A DNA stretch of 5,771 nucleotides from Sphingobacteriales bacterium (GTDB lineage: Bacteria; Bacteroidota; Bacteroidia; Chitinophagales; Chitinophagaceae): NCBI GenBank assembly GCA_947463665.1, contig CANHUD010000158.1:1-5771 (forward strand), written 5' to 3'. A program made the position numbers and the translations under genes. This document shows, in pieces, positions 1 through 5,115 of this stretch. Positions within the stretch are counted from its first letter, which is position 1, and each line of letters opens with the position of its first letter. The notes under the pieces were generated by a model that did not search any database, had not been told where the DNA came from, and worked only from the letters and a program-made list of their open reading frames with translations.

Positions 1-127
1 GATTGTTCCAGCTCAGAATTACCTTGCCGCTTCGATGTTTGACGGAGAAACGCGGAAGGCTGTCCTGTGCCTTGCAGACCATCAAAGTGGAAAAAGATAG
101 AAGGACAACTAAAGCGGTTTTCAGCAT
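1..127 (-). CDS. Secreted protein, N-terminal fragment (runs off the left edge)
   Basis: Only the first 42 codons are in the window, read leftward from an ATG at 127-125. The start of the protein is a clear signal peptide: a Lys at position 3, a hydrophobic core over about residues 5-17, then a short stretch ending in CKAQ with likely cleavage near residues 20-21. The mature part begins DSLPRFSVKHRSGKVILSW, which resembles the opening of secreted Bacteroidota proteins with a beta-sandwich (fibronectin-like) start, but this is from memory of the style and not a firm family call. Cys18 is not preceded by a good lipobox, so a soluble exported or surface protein is more likely than a lipoprotein. 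An in-frame TAA lies 21 nt upstream of the ATG, so the start is well fixed. The gene begins 45 nt after the PLP-enzyme gene in the same direction and may share its transcript. Function unknown. Confidence 0.72.
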   Translation of the reverse strand, partial: MLKTALVVLLSFSTLMVCKAQDSLPRFSVKHRSGKVILSWNN

Positions 128-172
128 TAGGGATGCATTCCTGGTTTAACCACAAATATAAGCGATTGACAA

Positions 173-1063
173 TCAAAATAGGAGCTGCCCATCCGGAAGT
201 GATCGGTTTCCCTGTAATCCTCCGCTATGGATGGTGAGTATCCGACTACCCATTGGAAAGGTATTCTGACGAATAAGAGATGCTACGCCGTACATCAGTT
301 TTCCTGTATAGACAAAATCCGTTGGGATGCCGGTAGCCCTGTAAAAATCGTTCATAAACGCCAGTAATTCGGATGATTTTCGGGCATATCCGCCGAAATG
401 AAAATCAGTATTAAGCGAAAAAGCAGTTCCCGGTTGTAATTTTTCAATAGAGTGTTTTAGACCGGGATCAGCGGAGATGGCGATGCCGGTTGTATGTGCA
501 TTGCCGGCGGCAGAAAGGATTCCGGCGATCATGGTACCTGTTCCTACTGCACAAATGATATGTGTGTAGGCAGATGCAAGGGATACTGAAATAAGATCAG
601 CGGCTCCTTTAGCCCCTTCAACTCCGTAACCACCTTCCGGGATAGGGCATGAGTTTGGGGGAATGGATGTTTGTAAAGGAGCCGATGGCCAGCCAGTAAA
701 CTGAAGCTCCATCCCATAGGATCTGGCTTCCTGAAGAGTTGCGGAATACTGACCGGGTTCATTACCATGAATGAGTCCGAGAGAGGAGAGGCCGAGTTGG
801 CTGGCTGCATAGGCCGTGGCCACTATGTGATTTGACCAGGGCCCTCCCCAGGTATGGATCATGGTATGATTTTGTTGAAGAGCTTCCTGCAGATAATATT
901 TTAGCTTGAAAAATTTATTTCCTGAACAGACCGGATGGATCAGGTCTGCCCGAAGAACATCCCATGTTACAGACGGTACATCATAAAAATGCGGTTGAAT
1001 CGTTTCTATGGGTAAGGACTGGTTGTTCAGGGCCCGTAGCCACTCGCAGCGATCATCCAACAT
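173..1063 (-). CDS. PLP-dependent enzyme, ACC deaminase/D-cysteine desulfhydrase family
   Basis: This 296-residue protein has the length and motifs of the fold-type II PLP enzymes that include 1-aminocyclopropane-1-carboxylate deaminase and D-cysteine desulfhydrase. Visible motifs are RADLIHPVCSGNKFFKLKYY (residues 38-57), with Lys50 as the expected Schiff-base lysine; TWGGPWSNHI (71-80), which contacts cofactor and substrate carboxylate; the phosphate-binding GTGTMIAG loop (174-181); VYTGK (252-256); and a C-terminal HSGGLQGN (279-286). The reaction would be cleavage of a small D-amino acid or similar substrate to a 2-oxo acid and ammonia (plus sulfide for D-cysteine) in the cytoplasm. Sequence alone does not settle the substrate. 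The frame stays open to a TTG at 1102, but the ATG at 1063 is preferred: it leaves 49 bp to the divergent nucleotidyltransferase gene and removes 13 Cys/Ile-rich residues that do not look like family sequence. Family call is firm, substrate is not. Confidence 0.9.
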   Translation of the reverse strand: MLDDRCEWLRALNNQSLPIETIQPHFYDVPSVTWDVLRADLIHPVCSGNKFFKLKYYLQEALQQNHTMIHTWGGPWSNHIVATAYAASQLGLSSLGLIHGNEPGQYSATLQEARSYGMELQFTGWPSAPLQTSIPPNSCPIPEGGYGVEGAKGAADLISVSLASAYTHIICAVGTGTMIAGILSAAGNAHTTGIAISADPGLKHSIEKLQPGTAFSLNTDFHFGGYARKSSELLAFMNDFYRATGIPTDFVYTGKLMYGVASLIRQNTFPMGSRILTIHSGGLQGNRSLPDGQLLF

Positions 1064-1080
1064 ATTTGAAGGTATTATTA

Positions 1081-1088
1081 TACATTTG
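1081..1088 (+). promoter_or_regulatory. Bacteroidota -7 promoter element for the nucleotidyltransferase gene
   Basis: TACATTTG matches the Bacteroidota -7 consensus TAnnTTTG at every fixed base. It lies 24 nt before the ATG at 1113, giving a predicted leader of about 20 nt. A TTG is present at 1066-1068, but the 12-nt spacing is shorter than the usual 17-23, so no convincing -33 box is called. The site sits between the two divergent starts. Confidence 0.5.
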
Positions 1089-1112
1089 TCTACTAAACAC
1101 AAGTTATCATCA

Positions 1113-2012
1113 ATGAAACCAACCCTTTTGATTCTCGCGGCAGGAATGGCTTCCCGTTATGGCAGCATGAAACAGATCGAGTCTTTTGGTCCTTCCGGCG
1201 AGACCATCATGGATTATTCAATTTATGATGCCATCCGTGCAGGATTCGGAAAAGTCGTTTTCATCATCCGAAAGGAATTTGCAGATAATTTCAAGGCTAT
1301 TTTTGAGCCGAAGTTAGCAGGAAAAGTGGAGACCGACTATGTGTATCAGGAACTCAGTTCCTTTACCGGATCCAGAGAGATACCGGCAGATCGCACAAAA
1401 CCCTGGGGAACCGCCCATGCCGTTCTCTGTGCCCGTGATCAGGTTCGGGAACCTTTTGCCGTGATAAATGCAGACGATTTTTATGGAAGAGATGCTTTCG
1501 AAAAAGCCTACAGTTTTTTAACAACTGAATGCAACGCGAATACCTGGTCCATTATCGGATATTCCCTGCTCAATACCTTGTCGGATCATGGTACGGTTAA
1601 CCGGGGAGTATGTGAAGTGGATGCCAGCGGAAATCTGGCCTCTATACGGGAGCGACTGAACATAAGCGAAAATCAGGGTAAAGTGCGTTGCGAGGATGGT
1701 CAGGAACCTGCGGAGATCAGCCGGGATTCTAAAGTTTCTATGAATTTTTGGTGCTTTCCTGTTGAAATATTTAGTTTTTCAGAGGAATTATTCAACAATT
1801 TTCTGGATACATCTATCTATGTTCCCAAATCGGAATTCTTTATACCTATCGTAGCCGATGAATTTATTAAAGCGGGGAAAGGAGTGGTGCGTGTCATCCC
1901 TACCAGTGCTTCCTGGTTTGGGGTTACGTATAAAGAGGATGCACCAGCTGTACAGGCAAGTATTGATAAACTGATTCAGTCGGGAGAATATCCGGCCAGC
2001 TTATGGTCATAA
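1113..2012 (+). CDS. Nucleotidyltransferase family protein (sugar-phosphate type)
   Basis: This 299-residue cytoplasmic protein has the Rossmann-like nucleotidyltransferase fold that joins an NTP to a phosphorylated sugar or alcohol, releasing pyrophosphate. The N-terminal LILAAGMASRYG (residues 6-17) is the nucleotide-phosphate loop. KPWGTAHAV (96-104) corresponds to the base- and ribose-binding segment, and NADDFYG (119-125) carries the acidic metal ligands at the end of the central strand. KVSMNFWCF (207-215) is a conserved later segment of the family. The substrate cannot be read from the sequence. Relatives often sit beside a choline/aminoglycoside-type phosphotransferase, but none is present here. 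The open frame extends upstream to 1008, overlapping the divergent gene; the ATG at 1113 is chosen because the conserved domain begins directly there and a -7 box lies just upstream. It ends in a strong hairpin terminator and appears to be a single-gene unit. Confidence 0.88.
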   Translation: MKPTLLILAAGMASRYGSMKQIESFGPSGETIMDYSIYDAIRAGFGKVVFIIRKEFADNFKAIFEPKLAGKVETDYVYQELSSFTGSREIPADRTKPWGTAHAVLCARDQVREPFAVINADDFYGRDAFEKAYSFLTTECNANTWSIIGYSLLNTLSDHGTVNRGVCEVDASGNLASIRERLNISENQGKVRCEDGQEPAEISRDSKVSMNFWCFPVEIFSFSEELFNNFLDTSIYVPKSEFFIPIVADEFIKAGKGVVRVIPTSASWFGVTYKEDAPAVQASIDKLIQSGEYPASLWS

Positions 2013-2040
2013 AAAAAGGGGCATTGCCCCTTTTTTTATG
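2008..2040. terminator. Bidirectional rho-independent terminator between convergent genes
   Basis: This is a perfect inverted repeat with 15-bp arms around an ATT loop: CAT, seven A, GGGGC on the left and GCCCC, seven T, ATG on the right. It has a GC core and a run of T on either strand, so it can end transcripts of the nucleotidyltransferase gene (whose stop codon lies inside the left arm) and of the protease gene arriving from the right. Confidence 0.93.
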
Positions 2041-2054
2041 ACTTTTTACAGGTA

Positions 2055-3155
2055 TTATCCAATTACTTTCACCATATAGATGTAATCATCTATTTTCTTA
2101 ACCTGCTGAATTCTATCTATGCCGCGGATCGTTGAGCGGGTAGGAAGTTTTATGTTCAGCGAAGAATCTTTCTCTTTGTGCTCTTCAATGGAGCGGATCA
2201 GCTGCCGGGATGTAATGGCAAATACTACGCCCACCGCCTGTGTCTGCCGCGCATTCAATATACCAATTATTTCTCCGTTTCGGTTAATAACCGGTCCGCC
2301 ACTGTTTCCGGGATTGGCGGAAATGGCGATCTGACTGGCCAGTGTATCACCCTTGAGGCCGGTAAGCGCACTAAGATATCCTTCTCCATAGACGATCTCA
2401 TCTTTTGGATAACCCAGGGTAAATACCGGTTCAGCAAGATCACTTACCGCTTTCCGGAAACCGTAGGGGAGGGATGTAGGGGCTATGAAATCCTGATCCT
2501 TAATTTTAAGGACTGCCAGATCACGGTCTTTATCAATGTAAACAAGTTCAGTTTTAAGATCCTGTCCGTCCTTATTCTGAACAAATACCTGCCGGGCATT
2601 ATCCACCACATGGGCAGATGTGACCAGATATCCCTTGGGATCTATCAGGAAAGAGGTGCCACCGAACGTAACGGCCGCATTGGGATCTATTTTCTGATTA
2701 ACCGCTTTGATCTGCCTGTCCTGGGTATTGGTTCTGACTTCCAGCGTGTTTACTTTTCGACGCAATTCTTCAATATCCCGTATGGGTGTTTTAGGCGAAA
2801 AAATCAGGGTTACCGTGCTGGTCAGCAGCGCCGTAATACCTGCGATAGAGGCGGCAACGGCAATGGTTCTACGGTATTTACTCCAAAAAGCTACCAGACG
2901 GCCAGTTTCAGCAGGTTTTACTTCTGCAAGTTCTCCGGTTTCTTTTAAAGTATGATGTACATCATACAGGTTCGCCTTGAAACGCTCCATTTCAGCATAG
3001 GTTTCAAGGTTGGCTGCAAAAAGATGGTGTTCAACAACGAACTGATCTACTTCCTGCTTCTCTTTTCGTAACTCTTCAAAAGCAAAACGCTCCTCAGGTG
3101 TCATTTCACCCCTGAGGTATCGCTCTGTTCTATCCAGTAATACAATCTGATCCAT
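2055..3155 (-). CDS. Membrane anti-sigma-like protein fused to a periplasmic HtrA/trypsin-like protease
   Basis: The 366 residues fall into four parts. Residues 1-95 are predicted cytoplasmic; ERYLRGEMTPEERFAFEELR (11-30) looks like the helical start of Bacteroidota anti-sigma factors, without a zinc-binding His/Cys set. Residues 97-119 form one transmembrane helix preceded by KYRR, so the N-terminus should be inside. Residues 126-155 have coiled-coil character. Residues 160-325 are an S1C (HtrA/Deg-like) serine protease with the triad His182 (TSAHVVD), Asp212 (DRDLAVLKI) and Ser285 (NPGNSGGPV). No PDZ domain follows; only about 40 residues remain. The gene overlaps the upstream sigma gene by 1 nt (TGATG), implying translational coupling. 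Protease identity and topology are clear. The anti-sigma role is inferred from the N-terminal motif and the coupling; a plain membrane-anchored envelope protease is the alternative. Confidence 0.88.
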   Translation of the reverse strand: MDQIVLLDRTERYLRGEMTPEERFAFEELRKEKQEVDQFVVEHHLFAANLETYAEMERFKANLYDVHHTLKETGELAEVKPAETGRLVAFWSKYRRTIAVAASIAGITALLTSTVTLIFSPKTPIRDIEELRRKVNTLEVRTNTQDRQIKAVNQKIDPNAAVTFGGTSFLIDPKGYLVTSAHVVDNARQVFVQNKDGQDLKTELVYIDKDRDLAVLKIKDQDFIAPTSLPYGFRKAVSDLAEPVFTLGYPKDEIVYGEGYLSALTGLKGDTLASQIAISANPGNSGGPVINRNGEIIGILNARQTQAVGVVFAITSRQLIRSIEEHKEKDSSLNIKLPTRSTIRGIDRIQQVKKIDDYIYMVKVIG

Positions 3156-3721
3156 CAGTTTCCATTTTTATACTGGGTAAAAAATAACTTCTTCAACCGC
3201 ATCAGGCACTTATACTTCTGGTTTTTGGCATTGTCTGCGTTTGTATAACCGAAGTATGAAGATATTTCCTGCATATTCTTATTGTGTATGTAGAAAGCTT
3301 CCAGCAAGCTTTTACATGGTTCTCCTATTTTTCCAAGGGCACTCCTCATTACTCCGTACTGCCTGTCAAGCTGATCATGCAATTCCAGATCCTCTTCCAC
3401 AGGCACCTGTTCACTGTGAGGGTCTACCGGTGTGTCATAGATACGTTTCTGCTGAAGCCGTTTCAGCCACATTCTCCTGCACACAGAATAAATGTAGGTC
3501 CGCAACTGACACTGAAGGGAAAATTCTCCGGAACGGACTTTCTGATAAAGTACAATCAGTGCCTCCTGAAAAATGTCCCTTGCATCGTCTTCTGAGCCAT
3601 TATTCTGAACAACCAGTTGCTGAATGAGCCGATAGTTGTCTTTATAAATGGTCTCAATGGCCAACTTATCATTGCTGATCAGCCCATCCAGTAATTCCTC
3701 GTCTTTCGAATAATTGCCCAC
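3155..3721 (-). CDS. RNA polymerase sigma-70 factor, ECF subfamily
   Basis: This 188-residue protein has the two-domain layout of extracytoplasmic-function sigma factors. Sigma region 2 covers about residues 22-92: DDARDIFQEALIVLYQK binds core polymerase, and RTYIYSVCRRMWLKRL is the -10 recognition helix. Sigma region 4 covers about 120-180, with the -35-binding helix-turn-helix in MQEISSYFGYTNADNAKNQK (150-169). It would direct polymerase to a small regulon and be held inactive by a partner, most likely the membrane protein encoded by the next gene. The start is GTG at 3721, immediately preceded by an in-frame TAG, so no upstream start is possible; the next in-frame ATG is residue 84. The family's N-terminal DEELLDGLISND segment is present, supporting this start. 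An out-of-frame ATG at 3728 opens a 19-codon frame overlapping the first codons. Transcription is likely autoregulated, judged from the facing motif pair upstream. Confidence 0.9.
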   Translation of the reverse strand: MGNYSKDEELLDGLISNDKLAIETIYKDNYRLIQQLVVQNNGSEDDARDIFQEALIVLYQKVRSGEFSLQCQLRTYIYSVCRRMWLKRLQQKRIYDTPVDPHSEQVPVEEDLELHDQLDRQYGVMRSALGKIGEPCKSLLEAFYIHNKNMQEISSYFGYTNADNAKNQKYKCLMRLKKLFFTQYKNGN

Positions 3722-3750
3722 CTATCATTAATTTATTCTGGTAATGTCAT

Positions 3751-3784
3751 TTTGTAACCCAAAAAAAAGAAAAAAATATTTTTA
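3751..3784 (+). promoter_or_regulatory. Candidate housekeeping promoter of the small lipoprotein
   Basis: TTTG at 3751-3754 and TATTTTTA at 3777-3784 resemble the Bacteroidota -33 TTTG and -7 TAnnTTTG boxes, with one mismatch in the latter and a 22-nt spacer at the long end of the accepted range. A transcript from here would have a leader of about 70 nt. It overlaps the GTAACC pair and competes with that interpretation. Confidence 0.3.
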
Positions 3785-3799
3785 ATAAAAGCAGGTTAC
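3754..3799. promoter_or_regulatory. Inverted GTAACC pair around an A-tract in the divergent promoter region
   Basis: GTAACC occurs on the plus strand at 3754-3759 and on the minus strand at 3799-3794, as exact inverted hexamers 34 nt apart. An A8-G-A7 tract (3761-3776) lies between them. Each copy points toward the gene it would serve: the plus copy toward the lipoprotein and the minus copy toward the sigma operon. The AAC core is typical of ECF sigma -35 elements, and the distances (about 70 and 40 nt from the predicted transcription starts to the start codons) are workable. A hexamer pair can arise by chance, so this is a candidate only. Confidence 0.3.
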
Positions 3800-3861
3800 C
3801 TTTTTCAAAGTTGAGTATTAATCTGTACAAACATTTCAATCACTACCAAAAATTCAAAAAA

Positions 3862-4053
3862 ATGAAGAAAGTATTTGCAATTCTGGCTATCGTTGCCCTG
3901 GCTTCTTGCGGAGGTTCTGAGTCTGCTGCTCCTGCTGCTGACACTACAGCTGTTGACACTGCTGCTGCTGTAACTGTTGACACTGCTGCTGCTGCTGCTG
4001 ACACAACTGCTGCTGCTGACACAACTGCTGCTGCTGCTCCTGCTGCTAACTAA
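3862..4053 (+). CDS. Small Ala/Thr/Asp-rich lipoprotein
   Basis: This 63-residue protein starts with a lipoprotein signal: MKKVFAILAIVALASC, with LASC as lipobox and Cys16 as the lipidated residue. After CGGSES the rest is low-complexity: 22 of the last 42 residues are Ala, the remainder mostly Thr and Asp, with no Lys or Arg, so the mature chain is acidic and probably disordered. Every Ala in this stretch is encoded by GCT and every Asp by GAC, which together with the strong terminator suggests a well-expressed gene. The ATG at 3862 follows an A-rich leader typical of Bacteroidota; an in-frame TTG at 3811 is rejected because it would bury the signal peptide. It is divergent from the sigma operon. 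Function is unknown; a membrane-tethered linker or envelope stress lipoprotein is speculation. Similar D/T/A-rich small lipoproteins are common in this bacterial group. Confidence 0.82.
   Translation: MKKVFAILAIVALASCGGSESAAPAADTTAVDTAAAVTVDTAAAAADTTAAADTTAAAAPAAN
3925..4047 (+). repeat. GCT-rich trinucleotide tract with 18-nt tandem units
   Basis: Runs of GCT are interrupted by GAC-AC(A/T) steps throughout the mature lipoprotein coding sequence. The clearest unit is 18 nt (GCTGCTGCTGACACAACT), perfectly repeated at 3991-4008 and 4009-4026 and encoding AAADTT twice. Slippage here would change length by multiples of three and keep the frame. Confidence 0.85.
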
Positions 4054-4075
4054 TTAGAAGCGTACAATCGTAAGG

Positions 4076-4104
4076 GCCATCTCTCTCTGAGAGATGGCTT
4101 TTTT
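4076..4104 (+). terminator. Rho-independent terminator after the small lipoprotein
   Basis: A perfect 10-bp stem (GCCATCTCTC at 4076-4085 with GAGAGATGGC at 4089-4098) and a TCT loop are followed by six T. It starts 22 nt after the stop codon, making the lipoprotein a single-gene transcript. Confidence 0.92.
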
Positions 4105-4240
4105 ATTTATACATCTCCAGGTTATTTGAAAAACTTTGTTAAGAATTACAGAAATTTTGTCTGCTTTTATAAAAATAGCTGCATGTTGTTGAGATTTTTA
4201 TAATTTTCAACATTGTTTGCTATCTTCAACCCCTAGAGAA
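4105..4240. other. AT-rich upstream region of the PAS-LuxR gene
   Basis: This gap carries no gene. It has a 6-bp inverted repeat, TGTTGA at 4187-4192 and TCAACA at 4207-4212, with a second TTCAAC at 4225-4230. TATCTTCA at 4221-4228 partly matches a -7 box (two mismatches) but has no -33 partner at proper spacing. AGAGAA lies just before the ATG. The promoter is therefore not assigned. Confidence 0.35.
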
Positions 4241-5023
4241 ATGAACAGACAAGTCATTCGACAGAGTATCCAGGAGTGTATTGAGCCTCTTCACCGAGAG
4301 TCTTCGGTGAATGAGACAATAAGTGATGAAGATATCCAGAGGTTCATAAATCAGATACCACAGGGATTACAGTTGGGGGCCAGTGCCCGGTTTCTTTTTA
4401 ATTTTTCAACACAACGTTTCTTATTCATAGAACGGGCGATCTATGAGATTACCGGTTACGACGCGTCAGAATTTACGAATAGCCGGATTCAGGATACGTT
4501 TTCGTTATTGTTACATCCCGAACAGGGGGTCATTACTACCCGTGTTCATCAGGAATGTTACCGGGTACTTACTTCAGAGTTTGTAGGCCGGACGGATGTG
4601 CATATCAATATGGACTATGCCATTAGGACCCGTTCAGGAGAGTCAAAGAGGCTACTTTCTCAGTTTATGCCCATGATCTGGGAGGGCGACTCCCTTATTT
4701 TAGTAGGAGGATATTTTACGGATATCACATCGCTTCGCCGCGAAGGCCAGCCAATGGTGAATATATCACTTGGCGGTCAGATCCTCCGGCAATTTGAACC
4801 CTACACGCAAGATCTGGTAAAGGAGCGGCTTACAGAATTCACACTTAGGGAGCTGGAAATCCTGAAACTTACCTCAAACGGAGCCACTACGGAAGAAATC
4901 TCGGAACATACCGGGGTGTCAAAAGCTACCGTTTATGCCCACCGAAGAAATATACTGGCCAAATCGGAGTTTCGTTCGATTCCCAAACTTATTGAAGCCC
5001 TTCGCTTCAGGGGGATACTGTAA
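4241..5023 (+). CDS. PAS domain-containing LuxR-family transcriptional regulator
   Basis: This 260-residue protein has two parts. Residues about 45-165 look like a PAS fold: FNFSTQRFLFIERAIYEITG resembles the opening strands and helix, and SLILVGGYFTDIT the closing strand. Residues about 199-257 are a LuxR/GerE helix-turn-helix: FTLRELEILKLTSNGATTEE, then SEHTGVSKATVYAHRRNILA as the recognition segment. There is no receiver domain, histidine kinase domain or transmembrane helix, so it should be a soluble one-component regulator whose PAS domain senses a small molecule, redox or another protein. Its ligand and targets are unknown. The frame is open to a TTG at 4217, but the ATG at 4241, preceded by AGAGAA, is the better start. 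It stands alone between two terminators, with no sensor-kinase partner beside it. Confidence 0.87.
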   Translation: MNRQVIRQSIQECIEPLHRESSVNETISDEDIQRFINQIPQGLQLGASARFLFNFSTQRFLFIERAIYEITGYDASEFTNSRIQDTFSLLLHPEQGVITTRVHQECYRVLTSEFVGRTDVHINMDYAIRTRSGESKRLLSQFMPMIWEGDSLILVGGYFTDITSLRREGQPMVNISLGGQILRQFEPYTQDLVKERLTEFTLRELEILKLTSNGATTEEISEHTGVSKATVYAHRRNILAKSEFRSIPKLIEALRFRGIL

Positions 5024-5032
5024 AGAGGTTTT

Positions 5033-5053
5033 CAGCCGTAAAGGCTGGTTTTT
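5033..5053 (+). terminator. Short rho-independent terminator after the LuxR-family gene
   Basis: CAGCC (5033-5037) pairs with GGCTG (5043-5047) around GTAAA, with a possible T-G pair extending the stem, then a T run at 5049-5053. The stem is short (5-6 bp), so it is weaker than the other two terminators. It lies 9 nt after the stop codon. Confidence 0.6.
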
Positions 5054-5103
5054 GCCCGTTATCAGGTTGGTTTTTTCACAATGGCCCTCTCCTGACGAAT
5101 CCG

Positions 5104-5111
5104 TATCTTTG
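5104..5111 (+). promoter_or_regulatory. -7 promoter element directly before the helicase start codon
   Basis: TATCTTTG fits TAnnTTTG exactly and lies only 4 nt before the ATG at 5116. If used, transcription would begin at or within a few bases of the start codon. No -33 TTTG is found at normal spacing; the T-run at 5071-5076 is too far upstream. Confidence 0.5.
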
Positions 5112-5115
5112 CAAA

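Noticed and set aside
544..810. An 88-codon minus-strand frame inside the PLP-enzyme gene
   Set aside because: Different frame on the same strand as a well-supported enzyme, with no domain features.
2178..2948. A 256-codon open frame on the plus strand opposite the protease gene
   Set aside because: It lies wholly antisense to a protease with intact catalytic motifs, has no recognisable domain, and its composition is that of a shadow frame.
3241..3627. Plus-strand open frames over the sigma factor gene
   Set aside because: Antisense to a gene with clear sigma region 2 and region 4 sequence; no family features.
3800..3840. A minus-strand promoter for the sigma operon (CAACTTTG preceded by TTTG)
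   Set aside because: The -7 match is imperfect and the spacing is only 14 nt, below the normal 17-23.
3925..4047. Possible CRISPR-like or minisatellite array
   Set aside because: The repeats are short, contiguous and in frame with a lipoprotein coding sequence; there are no unique spacers.
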